The position numbers and the translations under genes are program-made. From Euonymus europaeus (taxonomy: Eukaryota > Streptophyta > Magnoliopsida > Celastrales > Celastraceae): DNA of 64,000 nucleotides. The DNA is taken from positions 6,959,001 to 7,023,000 of the forward strand of contig OY756972.1 in the NCBI GenBank assembly GCA_963580455.1, read 5' to 3'. Positions 46,540-58,053 of the stretch are shown one piece after another. Each line of letters opens with the position of its first letter. The stretch's first letter is position 1. The notes below the pieces were generated by a model. The model was not told where the DNA came from. It ran no database searches and worked only from the letters and a program-made list of their open reading frames with translations.

Positions 46540-47599
46540 GTAGCAGCGGATTCTCTGTGCCGTCTTCTTCTTTGTTTTTTTTTCTTGGTATATTTAAGCC
46601 GGCTAGACAATAATTATGTTCACGTATTTAATTACTTATTTTTTTCCAAAAAAAAAAAATATCACCGCAATGATAAATATTTTTTAAAATTCTAAATTTG
46701 GTGACTTTTTTTCCTTACCTTTGACAACATCATTAGCTTTTCGGTAAAAGAGGATGACACTAGCTTTGCTGTTATTGGATATTATTCTCTTTTCCTAAAA
46801 GTTGTTTTTTACTTTAAATAAACATAACTTTCCCTGATTTTTGCCTTGTTGGGTGGTTTTTTGATGGGGAAAAAAATTACCAATGACGTTGATCGCTCAC
46901 ATTGAACTCGTCGGATTGAGGATCACCTAACTTAGTCCTTAGTTGATCAGTTTATTCATTGAAAGGCCTTCACCCGGTGTTCACAAAATGGATCCATTTT
47001 GACCAGATCAGATTTCAGTTTTTCAATGATTTGAAGTTGTAATCGAAAGGTCTTGACCTTGTGTTGATCTGATCGGATTTCAATTTTCCGAGGACCCAAG
47101 CTTGATCTTAACCTATTTCATGTTATGAAGTAGATCCCAACGATTTTGTCAATAAATAGAAAGTTCAAAAACTTTAACAAAAAATGCCGCACTCGAAAAC
47201 AAGAATACAAATTAAATGAATTTTTTTAACACTTTTTAAAAATAATCCAAACACTAACGTTCCATTCTTCTCCAATAATTTTTGTCGATAACGTGCACTC
47301 ATTGTGACTAGAATAACTATGAAATCAAGGGATCTAAACTTTAATGTTAAACAAATTATGTATAAGCATCGTATTCTAATACGTCTTTTTTAGTACAATT
47401 AAAACTTTGGTACATGCTCAATCCCTAATGAATTAATAAATATTAAAACCATTAGTTATTTTCATTAAAACAATTTTCTCAAATAAATTCAAACACATCA
47501 TGCAGTATCCGGTTCGAGTGGACGGGTGTCACAAGCCTTTACAACGCAAGTTTGGTGATGTTTGATGAGCTATCAAGTGACGAAAAAAGTTCAATGCTC
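46540..47599. other. Upstream region of cysteine synthase, no gene seen
   Basis: AT-rich with poly-A and poly-T runs. Likely promoter-distal intergenic DNA. Confidence 0.45.
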
Positions 47600-47830
47600 T
47601 AAATCTCATAGTGTCTAGGGGAGGATCTAATGTACAGAAGCCAAAATTTTTAACATGTCATAACCAATTTTTCTTGAAAGAGTGACATCATATCTCATTG
47701 GAACTCCATAGTTAAACGTGCTTCTACGAGATCAATGTTAGGATGAGTCTTCTCCTGAGAAAACAGAGTCCTCTCCTGAGAAAACAAAGTCTTGTGAATA
47801 CTTGCGAAGGTTCAGAGCGAATAAATTGTG
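47600..47830 (+). mobile_element. Cassandra-type TRIM remnant with 5S-rRNA-like segment
   Basis: At 47687-47765 the sequence keeps the order of plant 5S rRNA: GAACTCCATAGTTAAACGTGCTT, CGAGA, TTAGGATGAGT and CTCCTGAGAA (5S: GAACTCCGAAGTTAAGCGTGCTT ... GGATGGGTGACCTCCTGGGAAG). The lead-in GAGTGACATCATATCTCATTGG resembles the flank seen in Cassandra LTRs, a non-autonomous LTR family that carries a 5S-derived Pol III promoter. A 24-base unit is duplicated at 47746-47795. The ends were not defined. Confidence 0.55.
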
Positions 47831-48560
47831 ACATAAATAGAAATACGGGTGTTATCATGTTTACGTCCTAAAAAGTTGTAAAGACATAATTTTACAAGCA
47901 AAATAGATTAGGCTATAATGTGGAGTGGCATCACAAGTTTATAGGGTTGAGATAAATTGTTGGAGAAAATACTTAGGAGAGGAGATTATGAAGAGAAATC
48001 TTTTTTAAGTTTGATGATAAAGAATGTATTTTGAATGTTCCTTAATTTGAGTTTACTCATTGGAATCATAGTTATTGAAGATTGGAATCAGAAAAATAAA
48101 AACCAACCGTGGTCTGATTTCAGTTTATGCCCATAAAATACCAGATCTACAAAAAATACTAAAAAATAAGAAAATCGGCCAGTTTTTTTAAAACCTGTGA
48201 ACTGGGTACTATATAGAGGGGTAAATTTATAAACTCAGCCTTATTTTTTGCTTCCTTTTTTCAATTTATATTATAAGTTCTCTATTGGTTCAAAAATAAA
48301 AAAATTAATATTGTATATATTTCATTCAATTTACATAAAATTCTATCCACAGTATAATATAAAATATCCTCTCTCTCACACACACACACACATAATTAAA
48401 TTAACTTGTTTTGTGATCTCTTAATCCAAGGTCATTGTTATTCGGGCATGCATTGCGAGAACACTTAAGTACAACACTAATGTAATACACACACTACGTA
48501 CAGTAATGTTTTCAATGTTCAGTTCCAAATTCATTTTTCAATTTTTATAACGAATTTGAA
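47831..48560. other. Intergenic, no gene seen
   Basis: AT-rich DNA with a short CA repeat near 48376. Confidence 0.5.
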
Positions 48561-48732
48561 AAAATATAAGAAATACACGTACGAGTCGTTTGGTATGTAT
48601 AATGATTTGAGTGAGAAAATATAAGAAATACACGTACGAGTCGTTTGGTATGTATAATGATTTGAGTGAGAGTGAGAGTGGGAGTGAGAGTGAGAGTGAG
48701 AATGAGAGTGACAATAGGAGTGAGAATGAAAT
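48561..48732. repeat. 55-bp tandem duplication plus (GAGTGA)n minisatellite
   Basis: A unit with AATATAAGAAATACACGTAC is present twice, with period 55 (48561 and 48616). It runs into about a dozen imperfect GAGTGA/GAGAAT units. The word GTTTGGTAT beside it and the reversed ACCAAAC near 49255 could be inverted ends of a ~600-bp MITE. Confidence 0.7.
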
Positions 48733-50019
48733 TTTGATTCTCACGTTTGGTATATATAAAAATTGGAAATGAGAATGACTCAATGCTGTATGGATGAAAG
48801 TATCTTTCATAGAGTATAAACTGTCGTAAAGTAGAAAAACTGAGAGTGTCTGGGAGAGTATGGATGACAGAGTATAAGCTAGCGTATACGCTGACACAAA
48901 CACAGGCTAGATGTGTATTTTGTCCATTATGTCATTTACTATTAATATGTGCAGTGTCATTTTATCAATTCCAAACAAAATATGTTTTTTTACTTATTAC
49001 ATTATTATTTTATATTATTAATAAGCTTAAAAAATTCTGCAAAAAAATCGTTTCTTAAAAAAAATCTCCAAAAAAAATTTATGAAAAAGATACTAAAATA
49101 AAGGGGCATTAGAGTAATTTTTGCATCAATTATATGTGAAATGATGTATTCCCATCAAATTGAAATAGAATGAGAATGAAGAGAGACCAAAAAACAGCGT
49201 ACCAAATGATAGAATAGAATAAGTCATTTCTTATTCCCTCCTTATTCTTATTACCAAACATCACCTTCAGCTTCTAATTAGTAATGACATAAGTAGGGAA
49301 AAAAATCCCGAAGCATGAAGAAAGGTCAAGCCTTCGAAGGTCTTTCTTTTAAAGGAGAATCAGTATGATGAATAGATATCGGATAGAGCACACAGAGGTC
49401 AAACTAATAAAAAGGGACAAATAATTATAGAAATGAAAATTCCTTAAAAAGTATGTGCAGCTTGAACTGCAAGCACAGACACCTTTGATAAAGTTTTCAT
49501 CATTTTTTCTCTCTTTGGAAGTTTAATGACCGCACATCATTTATTGCAGATTTCATGATTACATCCTAAAAAGATGTAAAAAGGATAATAAAGAAGAAAG
49601 ATAAATCACAACACAGAATAAATTGGGAAAAAAAATTCTCTTTTTCTTGCTGTCAACAACACTGAGAAAACAAACACAAGCTAGTGAGTGAGTGAATTAA
49701 ACCTCAAACCTTAAGACTTCAACACAATCATTATGAATAAGTAGGTTTTCATTTTAAAAGATGTCATTATGGTATCATTTATCAAATACATACATGAATA
49801 TTTACAAAAAATTTAGGCTTTCATTTAAATATATATATATATATATATATATTGTCTTATTTTTGTGGTAAAAATTTATTTGTAATGAAAGTGAAAATTT
49901 TGTCCCTAAGCCACAAATCACACTTGAATGTTGTCAATTCCTTGTTTTATTCGCTAAGAATATCTTATTTGTCCCAGGCCTCTAGCATAAAACAATATAT
50001 ACTACTTTACATATAATTT
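48733..50019. other. Intergenic, no gene seen
   Basis: AT-rich with a TA microsatellite at 49827-49852. It ends at the copia insertion. Confidence 0.5.
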
Positions 50020-50769
50020 TGTTAGTGATTGTATCGATACTGGTGAAGAATATATAAACAATTCACCCACTAATTATACCAAGTAAATTCGTAGTAAAGA
50101 TTGGAAGGGCACAAGTGGTCAACTAAAATACCAAATTCTTTAGACAAAATTTTCATAGACATACAATTAGTAGCACAATATAACATACCAGCCTATCCGA
50201 CCAAAATTATGTTTTAGAAACAATCCCAAATAATAATAATAATGACACCAGACTTTTTACATGGAAACCCTTCATCGGGAAAAATCATGGGACTGTAGTC
50301 CAACTGAGAAAATTTCACTAATAAATAATGGGTATAATAACCTTCTGTAGTAATCACCACTACAAGATACAACACTAGAACCAGAGTTTGGAATCACTCA
50401 CTCAAACTCCGAATACACCTAGTGAATAATCACTCACTCTTTCTTTTTCTCTGCAAGCACACTATGCAGGATCTCTCTCTATCTCTCTCTCTCTGTAGGT
50501 AACTCTCTCCACAGGCACACTTTGCAAGAACTCTCTTGTCTTTTTTGTTGTGTACTTTAGTCTTGAAACAAACCTCCTATTTATAGGAGTAACCTCCTAT
50601 TTATAGGAGTTTGCCAAGCCATGTATTGAATGTAGTCTAGCTACACATTTTCAAAAAAGATAGCACACACTTCTTTATAGCCACAAGATACAAACCAAAA
50701 ACAAATTGACTTTCTCTTAGTCTTGCCAATTGAATTGCCCATTTATTGCTCATGTACCACCGCCCAACA
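50020..50769 (-). repeat. Copia 3' LTR
   Basis: On the minus strand it starts TGTTGGGCGGTGGTACA and ends CTAACA. It contains a duplicated AACCTCCTATTTATAGGAGT unit (about 50570-50610) absent from the other LTR, and a CTCT-rich stretch. Confidence 0.85.
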
Positions 50770-50957
50770 AATCTACCCCTAGGATCTCATGTTGGGAGCC
50801 TCCAACAATTCTCTTGCATACCAACAATTTTTCTGTTGGTATTGCCTTAGTCAGTATATTTAACTCATTATTATCTATGTGAAATTTTCTAACTGTAAAA
50901 GTTTTTTCTTGACGACATCTTAGATCCAATGATACCTAACATTATTATGTCTTGACC

Positions 50958-53327
50958 TCAAGTGATGAGATTCTTACATAGATGAATAAAGCTTTGACTA
51001 TTATAGTGAATGACATGTTTCTTTTGCACCATTCCTAACTCATGTAGGAACTTTTTCAACCACAATATTTCTTTATAGTCTTTAGTAACTGTAATGTACT
51101 CAGCCTCCTTGGTTGATAATGCCACACATTTTTGTAGCCTTGACATTGCTCCCCCAACAAAAGTAATTAAGTACCCAAAAGTTAATTTTCTAGAATCAAC
51201 ATCACTTGCCATGTATGCATTGGTAAACCATCTAGCAAAGTTTTGTTAGCGCCAAAACATAAACAAACATCTATGCTTCTAATGAGTTTCTTCTCTATTG
51301 GGTCCCAAAAACTGTACCCAAACTCCTCATGTCCATATCCCAAGAAAATACAGTGTTTAGATTTATTGTCAAGCTCAAACCTTTCATCCTTTGGGATATG
51401 TACAAAAGATCTATAGCCGAACACCTTCAAGTGACTGTAGGAAACCTTCTTTTAGCTCCAGACTCTCTTTGGGATATTGCCATCCAGAGGAACTGAGGGT
51501 GAAAAATTAATTAAGTCAACCGTCGTCCTTATTGCTTCACCCTAAAATGGTTAGGCAATTTTGAATCAGAAAGCACACACTTAAAGCGTTCATAGATACT
51601 CTTGATCATTCTCTCTGCCACGCCATTATGCTAAGGTGTTTTAGGTATTGATTTTTAAAGTCAAATTTCATGGCTTCTATAGTACTCTTTGAACAATCCT
51701 CTGTATTCACCATCATTGTCAACACGAACACACTTTAATTTTCTTCATATCTGTCTCTTCACCATGGTGTGGAAATTCTTGAATTATTTCATAACTTTAT
51801 CTTTTTGTTTCGAGTGCAAACACCCACACCTTTCTTGATTAGTCATCATAAGTAACAAAATATAGACAACCACCAATAGTTCTCTCCTTCATGTAATATA
51901 CATAAGTGTCGACTATGTCTAGTATGTTTGGCTTTCTCAATGGAGGGAATGATCGAAATGCAACTCCTTGTTGCTTTCCAACCAAACAATGAGTATAAGT
52001 CTTAACTGTACATTTTTGAACTTAGGTAAGAGATAATTTCTAGATAACATCTAAAGCCCCTTCTCACTTAAGTGGCCAAGTCTTTTATGTCAAAGTTCAA
52101 CACAGGCATCTTTGATCGCTTTAAGCTTCCCTTTCGTTCCATCGCATAAAGATAATTGATTTTCTTTCCTCTGGCCATCACCAAAGAACCTTTAGTGAGC
52201 TTTCACTTTCCACCACCAAAGTGGTTGGTACAACCTTCATTATCAAGTAATGAAAATTAGGTTGAGACGACTAGATGGAACATGACGCACATCTTTCAGC
52301 AGTAGCTTGGCACTGGTTTCCAAATAAACGTTTGTCATACCAATGATCTTGACTACTCCATTATTTTCCATCCTAACTAAGCTGAAATCACAACTAGTAT
52401 ATGATAAAAAATAATCAACATTTGTCATCACGTAAAATAAGACACTTGAGTCAGTGACCCAACTATACTTTCTTGACATGTGAGGCTAATACTTTCATCA
52501 TCACAGACAACGACTATGTCTCCTTCAGCTACAGTTGCAATGTAATCTCTTTCGCTTTCGCCTCTTTCCTGGTCTCTTTTGAAGATTCAACAATTCTTCT
52601 TCATGTGGCCTTTCTTCTTACAATAGAAGCATTCAATGTCTTTCCTCGACTGAGACTTGCCCCTAGACTTGCCTCGGTTGTCATTACCATGACGATCTCA
52701 ATTTTTGCTTCTAACTCGTCTTTATTGTCTTGTGGTGACAAGAGCTTCTACACCTCTATCTTTGTGCTCAAGTCTCTCATATCCTCATTCTGATACTACA
52801 TCGACACCAGCTTCCCATTGGCGACTGAGTTACTGAGGAACACTATCAAGGTCTCCCAACTATCTGGCAGAGAACTAAGCAACAACAATGCTTGTAGTTC
52901 TACATTGATCACCATATTTAGTGTAGTTAATTGATTAACTACACCTTGATATTCACTAAGATGTTCTAACACACTATGTCCATCTCTGTACTTCATGTTG
53001 ACCAACTTCCTTAGCCACTTGGATTTATTCACGACACTTTCCCACTCACAAACTGATTTAATCAATCCATTGGCGAATCGCCCCAACACACTTTCTATGA
53101 AGTATCTTCCATGCAACATCATCAATGAAGATAATTGTCTCTTTCGTGGTTGTTCCACTCCCTGTAGAGCTCGTACCTTCCTCTTTGATGGTTTTGTTGT
53201 GCCTAATAGAATTCCCTAGGATAGGAAAATACAAATCCTTTGAAGAATGAATATCTTTCATCGTGGGCTTCCAAATCGAGTAATTAGAAATAACCAATTT
53301 AATCATGCCGCCTACCGATTCCTCCAT
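50958..53327 (-). pseudogene. Copia gag-pol relic lacking reverse transcriptase
   Basis: Minus strand. Gag (53327-52796) starts MEESVGGMIKLVISNYSIWK and keeps RFANGLIKSVCEWESVVNK and LLSSLPDSWETLIVFL. A CCHC-finger stretch (about 52640-52580) and a protease region (52479-52243) follow, with the catalytic D-S in SWVTDSSVLFYV. Integrase pieces (about 52100-51280) are degraded. They end with KVFGYRSFVHIPKDERFELD and KHCIFLGY. RNase H (51240-50958) follows almost directly: ASDVDSRKLTFGYL and CVALSTKEAEYI. The ~250-residue reverse transcriptase that lies between integrase and RNase H in copia elements is deleted, with the junction near 51240. Several stops occur. Confidence 0.85.
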
Positions 53328-53336
53328 AATAAACCT

Positions 53337-53348
53337 ACTTTGATACCA
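53337..53348 (-). promoter_or_regulatory. Copia primer-binding site
   Basis: TGGTATCAAAGT on the minus strand, one base from the end of the 5' LTR. It matches the usual copia TGGTATCAGAGC complement of initiator tRNA-Met at ten positions. Confidence 0.8.
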
Positions 53349-53349
53349 C

Positions 53350-54050
53350 TTTTATAGATTATATCGATATGGGTGAAGAATATGAATAATTATCCCACTA
53401 ATTACACCATATAAATTTCCAAAAAATATTAGAGGGACACAAGTGGTCTTCTTAAATACCAAACTCCTTAGACAATATTTTCCTAGGCATGCAAAATATG
53501 CAGAGGAAACAATCCCAAATAATAATAATTATGAAACCAAAATTTTTATGTGGAAAACCCTTCATAGGAAAAAAATCATAGGACCGTAGTCCAACTAAGA
53601 AACTTCCAATAATAAATATTAGGTATAACAACTTTCCATAGTAATCACCACTACGGTATGCAATAATGGAACCACAGTTTGGAATCACTCACCCAAACCT
53701 CAAATACATAGTGTATAATCACTCACTCATTCTCTTTCTTTGCAGCACACTATGCAAGAACTCACTCACTCTTTCTCTACTTGGTACTACTCTCTCTGCA
53801 AGAACTCTATTGCCTTTTCTGTTTGTGTACTTTAATCTTGAGACAAACCTTTTATAGGAGTTTGCCAAACCATATATTGAATTTAGTTTAGCTAACCAAC
53901 TACATAAACCTACATATTTTCAACAAAGACGACACACACTTTTATAGCCACAAGATACAAGCTGTAAACAAATTGGCTTTCTCATAGTCTTGCCAATTCA
54001 ATTGGTCATTTATTATGGTGATCCCACATGAAGTGTACCACTGCCCAACA
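53350..54050 (-). repeat. Copia 5' LTR
   Basis: Aligns with the 3' LTR along its length (for example ACAAGTGGTC, AAATACCAAA, GGAATCACTCACCCAAA-type words). The minus-strand start is TGTTGGGC. The terminal bases at 53350 are mutated (TTTTAT instead of TGTTAG). Confidence 0.85.
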
Positions 54051-54225
54051 AATTCAGCAAAATCTCTTTCTAAAGACACAAAAGAAACATCAGCACATTG
54101 CTTCTTGTCCAACTTAATTGCACATAGCTCCTGATCTTTCTCATCCATTTTCCTTTCCAATTCATGTATCATCTATTCTCGTTCATGGATTTGTCCATGC
54201 GCAAAGAGACACATAAGTAATAGGC
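54051..54225 (-). pseudogene. Coiled-coil gene fragment cut by the copia element
   Basis: Minus strand. The reading HGQIHERE, a TAG stop, then MIHELERKMDEKDQEL and CAIKLDKKQ is a charged heptad-like coiled coil that runs up to the LTR edge at 54050. On the far side of the element (below 50020) no continuation is seen. The protein family is not recognised with confidence. It may be an exon of a host gene or a carried fragment. Confidence 0.4.
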
Positions 54226-56500
54226 AATCAATAATAATTCAAATTCTCAAAATTCGGTGCCAACCTGTATACAATAAAACTTATTAGAAAATTCTTAACA
54301 GACATTTAGTAACCACCTGACTTGCAAGTGAGCCTGTGGTTGTGCAGCAATCATTATGCATGTAAGAATCGATCCTTCCAATAGGGAGTGAGTTTGAATC
54401 CCCCAACCCCAATTCTCCTACATAAAAAAAGTAACCACCTAACTTCATAAATCATAATTGGTTTAATGATATCTATAAAACACACCTTGGCATAGGAATA
54501 GTGTGTCCTTCCAAATTATTTGAGCTCTCTGCTGGCCTCCCAAATCAAATGCCTTGAACTTAATCTTTCCAATGCTACGCTCTTATAAAGTCGGGTATTG
54601 CGTTGGCTAATGTCCGACCAATCTATGTAAATAACCTTAAGAATAATCAACACCACTCTATTAGAAAGAAAATTCTAATTTACGTTGTTCAAATTGGCCG
54701 CAAATCTAATATTTCTTGATATTTAAATTTTTGGAAATTAGAAGACTATGTCAATTACGCCCGTAAGAACTCCCACATCGGTAAGATGTGGGAGGTTAGG
54801 TATCTTTATTAGAGCAAAGACCCACCTCCACTCACAACAAAGCATTTTCCCTTGTGTAGTGAGTTGGGCCTAGCCCACTTACTACACTTAAGAAAGAACA
54901 AAGCCGTGCGAACCCGTTGTATCCATATGAATCGGACAATTCATATATGAGCCTGATGTATTCAGTGAATCAGATAACCTAAAGTGGACAATATTATTGG
55001 TGTGTGGGAGTGTGAAAATTACAACAACGCCAATCAATCGGCCATGACCCATTGTATCCATGTGAATCGGATAACCCATCTATGGACTCGATGTATCCAG
55101 TGAACCGGACGACCTAAAGAGAACAATATTGTTGGTGTGTGGGGTGTGAAAATTAGAACTAAACCAATCAATCGGCCATGATGAAAATAATCTTCGAAAT
55201 ATGGCCTACAAAAATTATATGACTTACAAATTTGGTATTTGTATGGACTATGATCTTAGCATATAAGCATTTAAGTTGACATGTACATGAAGTACCTCAC
55301 AACAAATAAAAACAAAATGATCTAAAAGCCTAAAACTGAATGCAAGCAACTATGAGAAAACATAGGGGTAAATAAAAGATTTAGCATACTGACCATGAAA
55401 GAAAGAAGTTCATTTTAATTATGATGAATTTTTTCAAAAGATGTCCATTTTTATAAAATCTTGATTTCTTAAAAAAAAAATCATTTTACAACTATTTTCT
55501 GAATGAATTGCAGGTGACGGAACTGACGCAATTAACTTTATTTCTGGGTGAAAGAAAATAAAAGCTTCATTAATGACAATAAGTGAAAACTACAACCACT
55601 AATAGAAGAAAGACCACAAATGAATAGGGGAGAAAATATTGTTAATATAAAAGTAAAATCTTTTTGATCAATTAAGATGAGTATTTCTGAATTAAAATTC
55701 AAAATTTCGAATTAGACAAATAGCAATAAGATGAGAATTCTCCGAATAAAAATACAATTTTTAAACATCTTAACATGATAATTATGATAATGATAAATGT
55801 TTAATATGGATGTGTCATGCTATTATAGACCACAAATTTGACATGGCAGCATAGATTATCTTCAAAACATTCTATGAGTCCATATGACATATATGAATTG
55901 ATTGATTGATGTATCGATGTGTGCAAAGTAAGTACATCAAAATTAATATACAAACTGAGTTAAGAATCAAAGTTATGACCTCTTAAAAGAACTTGATTAT
56001 TATAATTTAATAGAGAGAGTTAATTATACTTATCAGCACTAAAAAATGGGGCGTGTTACGAATCAGTCACCACTAGTCCATTTTTCATAGAATACCACTA
56101 AATTATTCAAAATGAGATCAAATAGTCACCCTCAGACTTTTTATTGATGTGACGTTTAGTAAAAAAAAGTGGTAAAAAAATACTTATGTGGTAACAAATC
56201 ATATCTTTCATATTTGACTTGGAAATTTCAGTTAGGTTTTCTTAAAAGAAAATTGATAAAAAATGACATGTCATTTTAAAAAAACGCGACACTCTGTCTC
56301 CTCTCTCTCTCTCTTCTATTTTTTTTCTTTTACACTCGACTCAAATTGAAGAGAAATCATAAACTCAATTGTGGTGACTTTGCCATCAATTACATATGAA
56401 AATCTTGTTGGAAAATTTCAATTGAAAATTCACATCTGTCACAAAAGGTTTTAACCGACATATATGTTAAATTAAATGATCAATTATAAGAATATAACTG
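54226..56500. other. Intergenic region with a tandem repeat
   Basis: No gene is supported. A CCCACATCGG word with its inverted partner GATGTGGG lies at 54771-54793 and is probably a repeat-derived hairpin rather than an snRNA promoter. The DNA is otherwise AT-rich. Confidence 0.5.
54904..55178. repeat. 135-bp tandem duplication
   Basis: Two units (starts near 54904 and 55039) share TTGTATCCATATGAATCGGA-type, GATGTATTCAGTGAA-type, CAATATTATTGGTGTGTGG-type and CAATCAATCGGCCATGA words, with about 85-90 percent identity by eye. Confidence 0.85.
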
Positions 56501-56779
56501 ATCATATTTATGATTTTTATTGCAATTAATATTTCGATTTTATAACCAACATATTTGTTGCTGCTATTGTTGAAGTTTATTCATATGATTTTATACTCAT
56601 TTATACTTTGTGGCTTTCTTTCTCAGCTAACATATTTGATTTTCATTGTGTATTGGGGTTGGCTTTGTTCATCATTGATGGAGATAATCTTTACCTTCCT
56701 TATTTATCACTTAGTTTCCTATACTGTTACGTGTACATATATATCCACACATTACAGCCTTTACTCTCTCCACAATATT

Positions 56780-57065
56780 AGGTTAGTTTGATTGGCATAA
56801 CTATGATCAAGGGATCATCTTTTGTACATATATACTATGGTTCTCACTAAATGAAAGTAAGACAAAATTACAGTCTTCATCTCTTCTCTATATGGTATAG
56901 GAGCTCTTCCTTGGTATAGCTTTCTTCTCTTACTCTTCAACCTAAATCTACCTACAGCCTCTACCATGGCCAACTTCCTTCCTAAAATCAATCTACATAT
57001 GCCCTTGGGCTACTTTTGGCTCTTCCTTCTCAGTTTGGTTGCTCTCTATCTTGACCGATTTTTCA
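56780..57065 (+). mobile_element. Possible copia LTR end with primer-binding site
   Basis: TATGGTATAGGAGCTC at 56891 resembles the TGGTATCAGAGC primer site next to a copia LTR. The DNA before it (CTTCATCTCTTCTCTA) looks like an LTR tail. After it, ATGGCCAACTTCCTTCC could begin a gag. No second LTR is seen, and the sequence stops at the plastid-derived segment. Confidence 0.35.
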
Positions 57066-57069
57066 TTGG

Positions 57070-57252
57070 GGAATAAGCCATTATGAAAATAAATTATATA
57101 TCTATAAATATGTTATAATAAACTTTATTTATATTCAGTAAAATCATAGTGGTTTTTTAAGGAATAAAATGAAAGAGGGCTTTTTAACTCAGTGGTAGAG
57201 TAACGCCATAGTAAGGCGTAAGTCATCGGTTCAAATCCGATAAGGGGGCTTT
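57070..57252 (+). other. Plastid DNA insertion (NUPT) with trnT
   Basis: The AT-rich leader (TATGTTATAATAAACTTTAT, then TAGTGGTTTTTTAAGGAAT) and the tRNA that follows match the chloroplast trnE-trnT spacer and trnT-GGU as I recall them. The piece ends within GGGGGCTTTCC, where transposase coding begins. The left limit is approximate. Confidence 0.65.
57178..57250 (+). tRNA. Plastid-derived trnT-GGU pseudogene (anticodon now AGT)
   Basis: The sequence TTTTAACTCAGTGGTAGAG, AACGCCATAGTAAGGCG, TAAGTCATCGGTTCAAATCC, GATAAGGGGG matches chloroplast trnT-GGU. The anticodon loop reads CATAGTAA where the plastid gene has CATGGTAA, a G-to-A change that gives AGT. The 5' acceptor strand has become GGGCTTT-like and the 3' strand has an extra G, so the acceptor stem no longer pairs well. 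It is very likely non-functional. Confidence 0.8.
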
Positions 57253-57963
57253 CCAAGCATGTTGGGGAGCATTGATTGTATGCATTGGAAGTGAAAGAAC
57301 TGTCCTAGCGCCTGGAAAGGTATCTATTCTGGACATGTACATGAACCAACTACAATTTTGAAAGCTGTTGCATTCTATGACCTTTGGATCTGGCATGCAT
57401 TCTTCGGAATGCCAAGATCTCACAATGATATCAATGTCTTGGAACAATCTATTGTTTTCCAAGAGCTTGCAATGGGTCGTGCTTCTTCAGTGCATTATTC
57501 TGTCAATAGTCGTAACTACATAATGGAATATTACTTAGCTGATGGCATCTATCCTTCTTGGGCTATGTTTGTGAAAACAGTTCCAGCACCTCAGACCCGC
57601 AAACTTAGACACTTCGCCAAGTGCCAAGAATCTGCAATGAAGGATATTGAACATGCTTTCGGAGTCCTACAAGCCCGATTTGCAATTGTTTGTGCACCTG
57701 CTTAGTTTCCTCAAACTGATACACTCTTCGACATCATGTTACATAATATGATAGTTGAAGAAGAGAGAGATTCATATCGACAGGTTGATATTTTTGAATA
57801 TGAACAAATAAATGAAAATTCGCCTCTCGCTAACACGTCAAACAATACTGGAGATGTTTTGGACTTCATTCAAAGTCACCATCAGATTAGGGATATAGAA
57901 GTCCATACTCAATTGTAGCTCGATCTTATCGATCATGTGTGGAATCTTCATAGTGACGAATGA
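57246..57963 (+). pseudogene. PIF/Harbinger transposase, 5'-truncated
   Basis: The reading begins FPSMLGSIDCMHW right at the plastid junction, carrying the first catalytic Asp (SIDC). Next come LWIWHAFFGMPRSHNDINVL (second Asp), YLADGIYPSWAMFVKT, and KDIEHAFGVLQARFAIV (catalytic Glu), then DIMLHNMIVEEER. Three Trp or Gln codons have become stops (near 57291, 57703 and 57916), and the natural end is at 57963. The N-terminal domain is absent. Intact relatives (HARBI1-like DDE nucleases) need a Myb-like ORF1 partner. Confidence 0.85.
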
Positions 57964-57968
57964 TATTA

Positions 57969-58053
57969 GTGTGTACATTTATTATGCATGTGTGGTTGTA
58001 GTGTGTACTTTTATTATGCAAGTGTCATTGCAGTGCGTACTTTTATTATGCAA
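57969..58053. repeat. ~32-bp tandem repeat, 2.7 copies
   Basis: Units of GTGTGTACTTTTATTATGCA plus about 12 bases, directly after the transposase stop. Confidence 0.8.

Larger units (their letters stand above)
50020..54050 (-). mobile_element. Ty1/copia LTR retrotransposon with internal deletion
   Basis: LTRs at 50020-50769 and 53350-54050 bound a minus-strand gag-pol relic. Imperfect 5-bp flanks AATTT (50015-50019) and AATTC (54051-54055) look like the target copy. A primer-binding site beside the right-hand LTR matches the tRNA-iMet type, and a purine-rich AGGGGTAGATT adjoins the other LTR. The LTRs differ by many substitutions and indels, so the insertion is old. Reverse transcriptase is missing, so the copy is non-autonomous. 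Confidence 0.9.

Noticed and set aside
54330..54420. tRNA-like GTTTGAATCCCCC word
   Set aside because: No cloverleaf can be drawn and the A-box half is absent; at most a SINE-like scrap.
54771..54793. CCCACATCGG word as an snRNA upstream element
   Set aside because: It pairs with GATGTGGG a few bases later as a hairpin and has no TATA box or snRNA at the right distance.
57223..57462. Minus-strand 79-codon frame over the trnT-Harbinger junction
   Set aside because: It is the antisense shadow of the plus-strand transposase.
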